From: Acanthochlamys bracteata
Taxonomy: Eukaryota > Streptophyta > Magnoliopsida > Pandanales > Velloziaceae
Length of the DNA: 64,000 nt
Reading direction: 5' to 3'
Assembly (NCBI GenBank): GCA_019914995.1
Contig: CM034135.1
Location: forward strand, 1,304,501 to 1,368,500
Part shown: positions 10,159 to 23,200 of the stretch, one piece after another
Layout: every line of letters starts with the position of its first letter
Position numbering within the stretch: the stretch's first letter is position 1
Notes under the pieces: generated by a model
Database searches by the model: none
Told to the model about the DNA's origin: nothing
What the model saw: only the letters and a program-made list of their open reading frames with translations
Program-made: the position numbers and the translations under genes

Positions 10159-13100
10159 ATGTTAGTTTCAATCTCTGTCGCTGGTTTGCTCGCTGAATTG
10201 GATTTGTTCTTGTTGTTGGTGGTGGTGGTGGTGTTTCTGAATTGTTACCATTTGTGTTTGAATTAGGTCTCGAATTTGCGTGAAGAACATCCCCAAGTAC
10301 GTGAAAGAGGATCGATTGCGTGATTTCTTCTCACAGAAAGGAGAAGTCACAGATGCCAAGATCATGCGAACGAAGTATTATTCTATTGCTCTCTTCGATC
10401 TAAAATTGTTACTAACAATTGATAGCATGGTTAGTGGCTGGAATTTGAGAGTTTTTTTAATGATTTTAGAGTATTTTTTGGGTTAATGTTGTTATTGCTG
10501 TTCAGAGATGGGAGGAGCAGGCAGTTTGCGTTCGTCGGATTTCGTACTGAGCAGGAGGCTCAAGAAGCTCTGGATTATCTCAATAATTCGTATATGGATA
10601 CATGTAGAATAACTTGTGAGGTAATAATCTAATGCTGTAATAATTTGTTTTACTATATTTAATAGTTCTAGTGAGTTTTCAATGCTTTTCAGCAATCTTT
10701 GGACAGAAAAGTGGACTTTTTCTTGGGTTTTTCTTGATTGAACATATCTATGTTCTAATTTGCTGCACCGCTTCACGCAAGCAGGAAAAGTTATGTCTTT
10801 GGCATGCTTCTATAGTTAAGATAAATCTTAAGAGAATAAAATAGGAAAATAGAAGAAATTGTATTTCATCATCATACCTGTCATCAGTCTTGTGGCAGAT
10901 ATGAAATGTGAATAGCATTCTAGACATTACATTGCCTTTCTTTGTCTCAGGTGGCCCGTAAAATTGGTGATCCAGATATTCCGCGACCATGGAGTCGTTA
11001 TTCCGCAAAAAAAGATATTATTTTGAAGGGTGAAATCGAGGATAATGTTGCAAATGCAAAAGTCAAGGATCAAAAGAGCTCTAACGCTGACAGGAGAAGT
11101 GCTGCAGGAAGTAAGGAAGATGATCCTCAGCTTCAAGAGTTTCTTAAAGTCATGCAACCACGGAAGACAAAGATATGGGCTGATGATGCATTAGATGCTC
11201 ATCAACCAAAAGGTCAAGAAAACAGGATTACAGAACCAGCTATTTCAGCAGGTCTAAAACAAGTGAAAGCTTTCCAAACACAAGCTATTAAAGTGAGAGA
11301 TAAGAAAAAGGAAGTAAAAGAGAAGTCTGTAAATTTTGAATCTGGGGAATCACCCCAGGTATCTTCAGAGCATGAAGTTGTAAAAGATGATTTTATATCA
11401 GATGCAGACTATTTTAAAAGTAGAGCGAAGGAAAACTGGATGGACTCTGACAGTGACTATGAAGGTGCAGTTAGTGAGGAAACAACACATGACCAAAGTG
11501 GAAAAAAAGAGATGGATGAAAATGATGGTGATGAGGATACTGATTCCGAAGAAGATGACACAATTGCAAATGAGCAACCAAATGAAACAGCAGAAGCTGA
11601 TTCTTCAATACATTCTGATGATGAAGCCATAGACAATATGAATCCAACTTCATCATTGACTGATGAAAAGAAGCAGGTTTTGGATTCCGGCCGCCTATTT
11701 GTACGCAATCTTCCATTCACAGCAAAGTATGAATTTTCTTCTAGAACCTCAATTTAGCTAGATGCATGCGTCAGGCTATTTGCTGAAATTCTGTGGTTAC
11801 TTATATAGTGAAGAGGAGTTGGTGGAGCTCTTCAGTAAGTTTGGCGATGTGTCTCAGGTGCATCTTGTAGTTGACAAGGAAACAAAACGATCGAAAGGCA
11901 TAGGCTATGTGCTGTACGCCCTTCCTGATTCTGCAGTTAGGTAATATATGGTAGAATGTTCTTGTGAAAAAAACTGTATGCAAACGCCACATGTAGAAAC
12001 ATAATGATTATGGAGAATACAAAGTAAGCTTGAAGACATGATCATATGTTTTTCATATTCGTTCGCTCTTAGGTTTTGGTTTAGTTCGGATAAGATGTAT
12101 ATATATAAATTCTCCAATATCATGTCGATAAGCTTAACAATACTTGCCAAAAAAGGGTATCCTTATATTAGGTTATTGGATTTAAGGTGCATAATTTTGC
12201 CTCAAAGTGCTTGCTGGGCTAAATGCAGGGCTCTAGAAGAATTGGACAACTCAATCTTCCAAGGAAGGTTGCTGCACATTATGCCTGCAAAACCCCTGAA
12301 TCCGTCATTGGATAATGCACAGTAAGAAATTGTTGGTCAAGCTTGCAGCTTGGTTTTTACATCTGTATTTGTCACCTAATGAGTATTGCCTCTGCTTAAT
12401 TTTTGTCGCACAAGGTCTGCTAAGGGTGTCCAAGATAAAAAGACCTTTAAGCAGCAAAGGGAGGAACAGAAGAAGGCATCAGAAGTTGGCGGTGATACAA
12501 GATCTTGGAATTCTTTGTTCATGCGCGCTGATACAGTATGATCTTAATTTAAAATACTGATCCAAATATAGGTCATATGTTCCCAAGTCTTCATGAAGTC
12601 CTTTTGTCATTCTTAAACTTTTTTTCCTTGGAGGTAATTGTCTTGTTTTAAAATTATCTTTATCCAAAGATAGGTAAATCTTCATGCCATCCCCATATGC
12701 TCAGCAAAAGAAGTTATTACAGAAACATTTCTATTCACCTAGTTACACCATGGGTATCTGTTCTTTGGTTCAAGAGCTAACTGACTGAATTATCAATTTC
12801 ACACTGCTGGCAATCTGCTTGAGTTGCCTTTTTGTGGTGTTCTTTATTCTGCTCTTGAGTTTTGATATGCTTGCTGCCTAAATTTATTAGGTTGTTGAGA
12901 ACATTGCAAGGAGGCATGGTTTGAGTAAAAGTCACTTTCTTGACCGAGAAGCTGATGACCTTGCAGTTCGTATTGCGCTTGGGGAGACCCAGGTTATATC
13001 AGAGACCAAGAAAGCTCTATTAGGCTCAGGAATAAACATTACTGCTTTAGAGGATTCTGCTGCTAAGAAGTCAGATGGCATAAAAAGAAGCAACCGTGTC

Positions 13101-16100
13101 ATCTTAGTTAAAAACTTGCCTTACAGCTGTTGCGAAGCAGATCTAGTGGACATGTTTGGAAAATATGGCAGTTTGGAGAAGGTCGTTCTGCCTCCGACCA
13201 AAGTAATGGCACTGGTATGGCTATGGCTTATAAAATTTCAAGTGTATTCATGGAAAGCCAAGGCATTTTTTATTTTTTTGGCGCTTTTAATGAAGGACTC
13301 ATTATCTAGCTTTCATTTGCGAGTTGGTAATGTATGTGCATTTTGATGGTCATAGTGTATCTTACTATAAATTGCAATATTCTAAAGCTATCTTTATTAA
13401 GCACTTCATTCGCAGCCCAGTTTATGACATCGACTTAGTATTTTGCTTTAGTATCTTAAATCGTCTTTTTCTTCTGATGCACCAGGTAATTTTTTTGGAA
13501 GCAGCAGAAGCTCGTGTAGCTTTCAGAGGTTTAGCATATAAGCGTTACAAGTAAGGTCTATTGATGAAGCTGTACCTGAGCCAAAGCCATTGCATTTAAT
13601 TTTCACATACTTTTATTATATCGTAACCTTTTTATTTGGATGTTCAATTTTTCTACTACAATCTATTTCAAATTGTAGAGTGGTTTTCCTGGAGCAAGAA
13701 GAATTACATTAGTGGTAGGCCCATTTTGAGAGCGCCTGTTGTAAGGCTGTTTGTAAAGTTAATGCTAAGTGATGGCCGTTATACTGGCCATCATCACTTT
13801 CTATTTCTAGAACTTGGGAACTAATTTTGTACCTTATTGACCCCTCTCATTGTGCAACTATAGCTGAAACCTACCTTGACCTTAGCATACTCATCTAGTA
13901 CCTAAGTGATCACAACCTGAATTGACTAGTTCTCACAATGCGACCATTAATAATGGCCGTATCAGGTTTTAGGGATAAACCTGTACATGACTTGAGAATC
14001 TTAGGCTCAAATATGATGTTTCACACAGGATTCTACCTCTTTAAATTATTGCCGAGTGTATATCTTTAACATTGAAGTCTTCTTCATTCATTTTGAGTTT
14101 ATATATGCCAGTTTCTTGCTTGTTAGAAAGTAAATGTGTGTGATGAAACGTAGTCCGCTTTTGTCCAAAAGTAAATGTATTGTGCATACTCTATACACGC
14201 ATTTCAACTGCTGCCTAGGTTTACATCTTTAAATCATCTTTTATTAATAGCAAAATGGTCATTTGTTTTCAGAAGAAATTATGTTAGCAACAGTTTCTTT
14301 AATCCTGCTATAGATCCCGTGGCCCATGTGCTTTTGAAAAATTTCATCATGGACTTGCAATCTCCTTAGATGTTCGAATGAATATCAAGTTTTGAAATAG
14401 CATTACTACGGTGTTATTCAAACAGGGATGCTCCTTTGTATCTCGAGTGGGCCCCTAGCGATATCTTATCCCCAGTGGCCTCATCAGAAACCATTGGAGA
14501 GAAGAAATCAACAGCTGAAGGACAAATTAAGAATGTTCTGTTTGAACATTATGCAGATGGAGCTCTACTTGATGAACTAGATCCTGATAGAGTTGAGGTG
14601 CAAACTAACCTTTCTTGAAAGATCACCTATGCATATTCACCTTTATATGAATAACCGTACGTATCATATAACATGCAAATTCTCACAATGCTGTATTAGT
14701 AACAGTTTTTGGTGGTTATGGTTTATAACAATCACTCCTAGCTAAGAAGCATGATAGACAATTTAGCTATGTAAGCCACTATTGCAGTGGTCTTTTAGTT
14801 TGTTATTTCTATTTGAAGCTCTCTGACTGGGTTTTGTAGGTATCACATGCTTAATATTTTTCCAATCTATTTCTCAGATTTATTTCTTTTCTTGGGTGTA
14901 ATGTACTACTAATTAAACAGTACAATGTATGTTGTTCAACTATTTGTTTCTGGAATGCCTCTTACATAATAGTAATGGTATGTCTTATACATGATCAGTC
15001 ACGCTCAGTCTTTGTTAAGAATTTGAATTTCAAGACGACAGATGAAAGCTTGAAGAAACATTTTAGTGACAACATAAAGAGTGGAAGCATAAAAAGTGTC
15101 AAGGTACGTAAAAGATGGTCACTGTCCATACCTTTAGAAGGTTGTATGTGTTCATTCAGCACATTGCTGTCTTCAGGTAAAAAAGCACATCAAGAATGGC
15201 AAAAGCCTGTCAATGGGTTTTGGATTTGTTGAGTTTGATTCTGTGGAGACAGCAACAAATGTGTGCCGAGATTTACAGGTTTGGCAGCTTTATTTTGGTT
15301 CAGTTGGAGGTAGTTGGATTCTAGTTGACTTTATTGACACTCATGTGACTGGACTATATACACTGTAGGGAACGGTTCTGGATGGTCATGCTCTTATATT
15401 GCAGCTCTGTCACAGCAAGAGTGACAGTCAGGCAGTGAAGAAAGAGGAGAAGGATAAGAGTTCAACCAAATTAATAGTGAGGAACGTGGCTTTTGAAGCA
15501 ACAGAAAAGGACCTTAGGCAGCTCTTTAGCCCTTTTGGTCAGGTAAACCTATCTTCTTCCATAAATATTTGGCATTGAAAAGTCTAATGATCTAGGTAAA
15601 GTAGGCTAGACGGCAGTACTTCCACTCTGGCACATTACGTGCAATTTTAGCTGATAGAATGGAGATAGGATATACTGGAATGAATTTGGCCCTATATTAG
15701 GATGCTTCCAACATATGAGGTTGAGGTGGATGGCTTTCAGCCAATCCACGGTGGTTGTGATTTGTTTCACTTGTAAAATGAATCACAGGCTATTCTGGAA
15801 TGAATTCTCATTTCTCAAGGCTGTTGGAGCTAGTTATGGTACCTGTGTGGTTATGATACCTTTTCTTCTCTTTGATATGCTTATCAATATTCTCACTTGT
15901 TGCTTCTTAAAATTGTTCTTAATACCAGATCAAGAGCTTGAGGTTGCCCATGAAACTTGGTAGCCACAGAGGTTTTGCCTTTGTGGAATATGTAACAAAG
16001 CAGGAAGCACAAAGTGCTCTAAAATCTCTGTCAAACACCCATTTATATGGGCGTCATCTGGTAAGCGACGAACTTTTGAAGAGACATTAAAGTTGAAGGA

Positions 16101-16291
16101 GTTCTGAATCTTTACATTCACAGAGGTGTTATGTTGGTCCATTTTAGGTGCTGGAGCAGGCAAAAGAGGGTGAAACCTTGGAAGACTTACGAGCAAGAAC
16201 TGCTGCTCATTTTGTGGATGAGCATACTGGTTATCAGAAGCTGTCAAAGAGAAGAAAACTCGCACCTATATTGGATGAAAGCAAAATTTAA
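10159..16291 (+). CDS. Multiple-RRM protein of the MRD1/RBM19 family (pre-rRNA processing)
   Basis: Fifteen exons join to 2565 bases, 854 residues: 10159-10160, 10267-10374, 10506-10620, 10951-11726, 11809-11940, 12229-12321, 12415-12535, 12891-13214, 13486-13550, 14426-14597, 14999-15103, 15177-15278, 15369-15542, 15929-16060 and 16148-16291. The first coding exon supplies only AT of the start codon. Five RRM domains are visible: residues about 2-80 ([10 protein letters not shown]), 320-400 (RLFVRNLPF), 518-590 ([10 protein letters not shown]), 638-705 ([10 protein letters not shown]) and 735-812 ([10 protein letters not shown]). A long acidic linker lies between the first two. The family acts in the nucleolus on 35S/45S pre-rRNA for small-subunit assembly. 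Five RRMs match yeast Mrd1, whereas animal RBM19 has six. The 3' end converges on the DYW PPR gene. Confidence 0.93.
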
Positions 16292-16777
16292 AAAGCATAC
16301 TGCTGAATACTTGTTTGTGCATCTTCAATATCAAGAAGCATGATTAGCTCATGAAGCAGAGAAATCACTCTTTGAAGTTCAAAGATGCATGGATCCTTGC
16401 AAAGAAGATTTTGCTGAGCTGATCAAGACAGTTTTGGAAACATTACCTTATCAGTAGCCAATGAGAAAGTCGAAGAACATTTATTTAGGCCATTGTAATC
16501 AAGTCGGCGTAATCAACTCTTGTGTAAACTTTGTTGATCATTCCCAGGCTGAAGGGAGCATCTCTTACATTGGATCTAGCTGATGAATCCTACGGTAGTT
16601 CATCGTTGGCCTTAACATCAGTTGGTTTTGCACACAGCAGTCAAGATCCTTGTAGTTCAGCTTTGTAACAAAGATGTTGGTTTGAATTTTTTAAATTATT
16701 ATTTATGTTTTAAGTTTGATTGTAATTGCCCGCTTCTGTGGGAATGGAACTCTTTGCCTCACAATGTTTTTAGTGCA
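16292..16777. other. Convergent 3' UTR region
   Basis: This is 486 bases between the stop codons of the plus-strand MRD1-like gene and the minus-strand PPR gene. It presumably carries both 3' UTRs, which may overlap. No additional coding signal was seen. Confidence 0.5.
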
Positions 16778-18703
16778 TCACCAATAGTCTCCACAAGAAC
16801 ACAACCCTTCCATGAAATGATGAAACCTGTTGACATCCCTCACTATGATTTCTCTTTTATAAATTTTCGAGACAAATTTTGCAACAGCGTGGCAATCTCC
16901 GCATATCCGGAGGTTTTTTGTCACTCTCAGAACGTCCGCAGGTGAGGTGTTTAGAAGCCCGAAAGCAATCGCTAGCTTCTCACTGTGCGTTGCCAAGTTC
17001 CGTTCCTTCTCTTCTTCACTAACATCATGAAGAGCAAAACTAGTATCAGGAACATATCCAGCGGCTTTAACTTTCAGCCGCAATTCTTCCAGCAGCTTGT
17101 AAATCTCTCTTGCCTGTGGATGTGAAACGTCTCCACCAAGGAACGTGTGAAGTCTTCCATTGATCTCAGTCCAACTACATCCTGGATTTTTCCTTACCTT
17201 CTTATGTTTGAGCAAAGCTCTCAATCTGTTCACCTCTTCCCATTTTCCAACATTAGCATACATGTTCGATAGTAAGACATAGTTCCCGCTGTTCTCAGGC
17301 TCTAACTCAAACAAGTTTTTTGCTGCAATCTCGGCGAACTCTAGATTGCGGTATGTGCGACAAGCAGAGAGCATGGCGCCCCAGACGCTAGCATCAGCTT
17401 CGATCTTCATCTTGTTGATTACATCCATTGCTTCAAACAACCTTCCTGCCCTGCCTAGAAGATCAACTACACAAGCGTAGTGCTCGCAACATGGCATTAC
17501 AGAAAAAAACTGCTTCATGGAGTTAAAGTACTTCAATCCTTGATCAACTAGCCCCGAGTGGCTGCAACCGGAGAGCAAACCAGTGAACGTGATTGCATCT
17601 GGCTGAGCTCCTGATAGTATCATATCTTCAAACATTGCAGCAGCTTCAACTCCACGCCCATGGGAAGCATAGGCAGTGATAATGGTGTTCCAAGCTATGA
17701 CATCCTTGTCATTGCAGTGAATCTTGTCGAAGCAATCCCTGGCTTTATCAAGACTTCCGCACTTTGCATACATGCCTACAAGCGCAATCTGCACAGTCGA
17801 ACGTTTGAAGAATCCTTTTTCACATGCATAGCGATGGATATTCTCTCCCTTTCCAAGAGCAGCAGAATGTGCACAAGCAGGAAGGACACTGACAACAGTT
17901 ACCCAATTAGGCTTCACCTCTGCATCATCATTCTTCATCTCCTCAAACAACGCCAAGGCTTGATCCGCCAAACCGTTCTGCGTAAACCCTGATATCATCG
18001 TCGTCCAAGATATAATATTCTTGTTCGGCATCACTTCAAATAATTCCTTCGCTGCATTTACATCACCGGATTTCATGTACCCGTCAATAAGCGAATTCCA
18101 TGAGGATTGAAATCTAATAGGCATTCCATCGAACAAGTTACGTGCGACCCTGAGATCGCCGCACTTCGCGTAGAAATTGAGAACAGAACTAGCTACATAA
18201 TGATGCTTATCAAGACCACGGCGGATGGATTGGGAATGAAAGGTAACACCAAGTTTGAGATCAGAGATATCCGCAGCAGCTTTGAGTATAAAAGGGAAAG
18301 TGTAGTGATCTGGCGAAACGGAGAGATCGCGCATGCGAACGAAAACGGTGAGAACAGAGATAGGAGTGGAGTGAAGCGAGTGGCCGCGTATCAGAGCATT
18401 GTATAGAGGAGTTGTAGGAAAAGTAGATTGACTTGTGATAGCAGCAGCCGTGTTAATATCAGCGTTACTGCAGTAAAGAGCAGCGAGAAGAGCGGAGAGC
18501 GCAGTGGAGAGGCCACGAAGGATCAGGTGGGCGTGGAGTTGGCGGCAGTGGTTGGAAGAATTTGGAGTTCGAATTAGAAGGCGGAGAAGAGGAATGTAGT
18601 CGGCCGGACTACGGCGTTGAACTGAAGAAAGGGAATTTAAGGGAATTGAAAGTTGTTGTTCGTTGCTGCCGCCACCAGCGGTGGCAGCAGCAGTGTAGAA
18701 CAT
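16778..18703 (-). CDS. DYW-class pentatricopeptide repeat protein
   Basis: This is a single-exon frame of 641 residues from the ATG at 18701-18703. An upstream in-frame extension to 18763 begins with TTG and runs through a long homopolymer T tract, so I rejected it. PLS-type repeats occupy most of residues 60-480 (for example VASSVLNFYAKCGDLRVARN, WTTMISGFTQNGLADQALAL and IALVGMYAKCGSLDKARD). E and E+ motifs follow, then a DYW domain. It carries the deaminase-like signature HSEKLAIAFGL, a CGDCH zinc ligand pair and a terminal CSCGDYW. DYW proteins carry out C-to-U editing of mitochondrial or plastid transcripts. The signature residues are intact, so it is probably an active editor; the target cannot be read from this sequence. 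The start is Ala/Gly-rich. Confidence 0.92.
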   Translation of the reverse strand: MFYTAAATAGGGSNEQQLSIPLNSLSSVQRRSPADYIPLLRLLIRTPNSSNHCRQLHAHLILRGLSTALSALLAALYCSNADINTAAAITSQSTFPTTPLYNALIRGHSLHSTPISVLTVFVRMRDLSVSPDHYTFPFILKAAADISDLKLGVTFHSQSIRRGLDKHHYVASSVLNFYAKCGDLRVARNLFDGMPIRFQSSWNSLIDGYMKSGDVNAAKELFEVMPNKNIISWTTMISGFTQNGLADQALALFEEMKNDDAEVKPNWVTVVSVLPACAHSAALGKGENIHRYACEKGFFKRSTVQIALVGMYAKCGSLDKARDCFDKIHCNDKDVIAWNTIITAYASHGRGVEAAAMFEDMILSGAQPDAITFTGLLSGCSHSGLVDQGLKYFNSMKQFFSVMPCCEHYACVVDLLGRAGRLFEAMDVINKMKIEADASVWGAMLSACRTYRNLEFAEIAAKNLFELEPENSGNYVLLSNMYANVGKWEEVNRLRALLKHKKVRKNPGCSWTEINGRLHTFLGGDVSHPQAREIYKLLEELRLKVKAAGYVPDTSFALHDVSEEEKERNLATHSEKLAIAFGLLNTSPADVLRVTKNLRICGDCHAVAKFVSKIYKREIIVRDVNRFHHFMEGLCSCGDYW

Positions 18704-20227
18704 GTCCTTTTTTTTTTTTTTTTTTTGAAGGGAAGAAATTGCTCTGGTGATCGAAGTTATCAAATTTGAATAAGAAACTGGAATGTCATCGGGCCTACTT
18801 GTAGGCTATGCAGTTCATTGATTTTTTTTTTTCCAAAATAATTTAATCATGATTATGATAACATTAATAAGAAAAGAAATATTTAAATTTATTCGTTACT
18901 TGAAGCGTTTCAGAATATTTTTGAAATAATTTTCTAAAATAAAATATAATTTTAATTTCTTTTTAGAAATAAAAATAAAAAAATAAACTTTTTATATTTT
19001 TTAAATGTTTAAATAAACTTTCTAAATATTTATAAATATATAAATTGAAAAATTAAAAAAACTGTTTTTAAAAAATCTAGGCAAACGCGCCACTGCCTGA
19101 TTAATGATTTCCCAAATAGGGCCACAGAATATTAAAAAATGAAACGTAGGTCTATAGTTTTCTGATTTAGATTTGAGACCAATCTCCTTTACTATTTCCT
19201 CCCACTCAAATCGTATTTCCCAAATTTTACAAATTCAGCCTAAGGGATCCCGTATTTACACTGTTACAGAGAAATCTCCAACCCAACTCCTCCGTCTATT
19301 TCCGGTACCCTCTTAACCTGCACCGGATGATGTTTGCTGCTAGAACCGGTACCCTCCTAACCTACGGTTCTTAATTGTTCCACTTTGACTGAATGCCGGA
19401 ATGCGCTCGTCCTTATATATGAAAAATATTAATTTTTAAATAATTAATTAATTACTTTAATTTAAAAAATTGATTATAAATGATAATTTGAACCAAATGG
19501 ATTGGAGCCATCCTAGATATTGCTAGGGAGACTATTGGACCTCATAGTTTGTCTTAAGATCATGTTAGTTGTGGCGAAGGTGTCTAGAAATAATATCAAA
19601 ATAAAAAATAGGCTAGTAAACGTAGAGTTAGATCAATAATTTCTCTTAATTCGGACCTAATAGATTTTGATTTAGTGAGTTTAATAATCCATACAATTAA
19701 GAATTTTATATTAACCGGATGCTGTGATGAGTACGTAATTATATGTAGAAGATACTAATTTATAATTACTTGATCAATAATTGAAATGATAGTAATGTTA
19801 TAACTTTCAACGACAAAAGTTGGTTGGTGAAATAACAACTGCAATGGGACGGTTTGATAATAATACCAAACTTTATTAAATTTTAATCATATAAAAGCAA
19901 AAGATCAAGGTATTATAATTATGTATCTCAATATGAACCAATTTCTATCTTCTGCTTCTTCTTCTTTTCCGCCTGTGTTATTGTCAACGTCTCTTCTACG
20001 TAACACGAACTAACTTCTAACTCAACTCCTTCACCTCAATGCACGCAACCCTCTCCCTCATTTTGTTTTTCGTTTTATTTCTTAATTTTTATCCACTTTT
20101 TATAATTTTTTTATAGCATTTCTATTTAAATTAATCCCACCGGCCGGCTTCTTAATTTATAAACCATTATTCTAATCTCCCAACAAAGTCTTCTTCTTGT
20201 TTTCTTCTGTTCTCTTCAAAACCAACA
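18704..20227. other. AT-rich spacer upstream of the VSR gene, with T tract and possible MITE
   Basis: This contains a T homopolymer of about 18 bases at 18709-18726, upstream of the PPR start. At 18902-19088 is an AT-rich block flanked by GCGTTT-type ends in opposite orientation. Near 19301-19366 a GGTACCCTC-TAACCT word is repeated about 44 bases apart. The last 100 bases look like the 5' leader of the receptor gene. No gene was found. Confidence 0.45.
18902..19088. repeat. Possible small MITE-like inverted-repeat element
   Basis: An AT-rich block of about 190 bases begins GAAGCGTTTCAGAATATTTT and ends with sequence whose reverse complement begins GGCGCGTTTGCCTAGATTTT. The ends are imperfectly inverted and resemble those of the element at 53002-53191. 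No target duplication was identified. Confidence 0.3.
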
Positions 20228-23200
20228 ATGGAGTCCTGCAAATTTGTTCGCAAATGGATTTTGTTAACTTCAATGGTAACAACAGTGATTATGATCAGTT
20301 CTGTATCAGGAAGGTTTGTAGTAGAGCAGAACAATATTGTTGTGATCTCACCGGAACATTACAGAGGGCGCCACTTTGGTGCAATAGCAAATTTTGGAGT
20401 GCCGGATTACGGTGGGACACTTGCCGGAGTTGTGATTTATCCCAATCGTGATACAACAGGTTGTAATCCATTCGATGGTCCACCGTTTCGATCAAAATCC
20501 AGACGTCCTGTTGTTCTGCTTCTTGATCGCGGAGGTTAACACCATGAAAAACACTACTTTTTCCTTGTGATTATTTCTTTCTTTTTGTTGGTGATTATTG
20601 TTGTTTTTATTCATAAATGTTTGCCTTGTTGATAGAAGATTTTTCTTACGTTAGCTTCTAGCTTATATTGAATGTTGTTCAATGGTTGATAACGCTTCTC
20701 ATTGTATCTTCTGACTTTTATATATGCTTATATAGAGATTAGAAGATGGAAATTAAGTAGCTTTTTTTAAATTGGTTTTGCTTCCAAGTTCCAGCTTATG
20801 ATTCTTAGCTTCTTTTGCTTTTGACTTCTAATACTATGATCATCATTTTTCTCTGTTTGATTTGTTTGTTGTTATTATTGTTGTTTGTTAGCCACTTATT
20901 TTCTTAACAATGTAGATATATAACCAATTTCGTACACAACTTATTTTTTCTTGATCAATGATCACGGAGATCAACTAATTGATAACTTCTTTACATGTTT
21001 TCATTATATTATCAATCTGTTCTTTGATTTTAGTGTAAGTAATTAAATATTTTAATTTTAATGGTAGGCGGAACCATTCAAGGTTCTGTTATACATAGTT
21101 CTAATTTAACTTCAACGTCTTTGTTTTCGTAATACGAAATCATTATTATTATTATCTCAGTGCTAGGTAGAGTGTTCTTTCTTAAGAGTTCTGATTTCAT
21201 GATGACTTTAAGTTGTTTGTTGATCGGTGTTACTGAAATTCCATATTTGAAAAAAATCAACTTTACTTCTTCACAAAATGAGTCATAGCACTAGCTTTTC
21301 CAATCCTTACTCAAGAATCAATGGGGACAACTCTTGTTTTACCATTCTGCAGACTGCTACTTTGCTAAGAAGGCATGGAACGCGCAGAACGCAGGCGCAG
21401 CTGCAGTTCTAGTTGCAGACAACGTCGACGAGGCTTTACTAACAATGGACAGTCCTGAAGAAAGCCGCGCAGCAGAAGAATACGTCGACAAGATTACAAT
21501 CCCTTCAGCTTTCATCAACAGAGCCTTGATGGATACCCTGAAAGAAGCTCTCAGAAAGAGCTCAGAAGAAGTTGTCGTAAAACTCGACTGGAGAGAATCA
21601 ATGCCTCATCCCGACCAGCGTGTAGAGTACGAGTTTTGGACTAACAGCAACGATGAGTGCGGGCAACGTTGCGATGAACAAATGAACTTCGTTAAAAATT
21701 TCAAAGGTCATGCTCAGGTTTTGGAAAGAGAAGGCTACACTTTGTTCACTCCCCATTACATTACATGGTACTGCCCGGAAGCGTTCACACTTAGCCAGCA
21801 ATGTAAAGCTCAGTGTATCAACAACGGAAGATATTGTGCTCCTGATCCTGAGCAGGATTTCGGAGAAGGGTATGATGGGAAAGACGTTGTTTTTGAAAAC
21901 TTGAGGCAGCTTTGCGTTCACCGGGTTGCCAATGAGAGTGGACGGTCGTGGATTTGGTGGGATTTTGTGACCGATTTTCATATCAGATGTTCGATGAAAG
22001 ACAAGAGGTATAGCAAGGAATGTGCCGAACTTGTTATTAATTCTCTGGGTGAGATTTTTGAACTTTTTTCAAGTTTCTTGGGACATTTTTCTTGCGTAGT
22101 GTTTGTTTCTTAATATATATTTCGGCATTCTTAGGCTTGCCGCTTGACAAGATTAAGCAGTGCATGGGTGATCCTACAACTGATGTTGAGAATCCAGTCC
22201 TTAAGAGAGAGCAAGAACTTCAGGTCACTTAAAATCAATGCATGGGTGAAAATTTGCTTGATGCGTAATGCTTAATATGCTTATTGCTTGATGTTGAAGG
22301 GTTCTTTTGTTCCTTTTTGGTGTGTAGGTGGGACGTGGTAACCGTGGAGATGTAACCATTTTACCTACATTGATAATCAACAATGTGCAGTATCGAGGTT
22401 TGATTTTGATATCGATGTTTTCGTAAATTTAATTCAATGGTTGGTTTCTTTAATATCTCACGGAAAACATATATACGAGTGATTGTTAGGGGAATTTTGA
22501 AAGTTTCATGATTCATATTATGCCCTCACACTGTTCGTTATAATGCCTAACTCAATGATGAATTGTTTTGTTTGCAACTGAAGGAGTATTGGAGCGGAGT
22601 GCTGTACTTAAGGCAATTTGTGCAGGATTCAAGGAGACCACTGAACCCGCACTTTGTCTCAGCCAAGGTTCTTTTGAATATTGATCACATAAGTTTTTTC
22701 CACTGAAATCGTTACTGGCAAAATTGCTTACAATTTATACTTATTTTCTCTTAGACATTGAAACTAATCAGTGCCTTGAGAATTATGGAGGATGCTGGCG
22801 AGACGCCAAACTGAACATATCTGCTTGCAAGGTACTTTTTAAGCATTGATTGCCTTTTGTTTTTCGTTAAGCTTTTTTCCATAAACGGTAGTGTTTAAGT
22901 TAAGATTCAACTTTTTGTCTGAATATGATAGGATACTTTCAGAGGAAGAGTTTGTGAATGTCCTACTGTAAAAGACGTGAGGTATCACGGAGATGGCTAC
23001 ACATCCTGCACTCGTATGTATTATTTTCTGTACTCTTATGTAATCTGCGAGCATTATCTTGTTACAAGATATGTTGATTGTAACGTTTTGCGTCTCTAAG
23101 CAGCTGTGGGGCATGGAAGGTGTTCGATCAACAATGGTGGTTGCTGGTCAGAGACTAAGGATGGAGAAACATTCTCTGCTTGCTCAGTTCTGTCATTTCC

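Noticed and set aside
17660-17992. 110-codon plus-strand frame
   Set aside because: Antisense shadow of the DYW PPR gene.
18704-18763. Upstream extension of the DYW PPR frame through a lysine run
   Set aside because: It begins with TTG, not ATG, and its lysines come from a homopolymer T tract whose length is unstable. The ATG at 18701-18703 is the first credible start.
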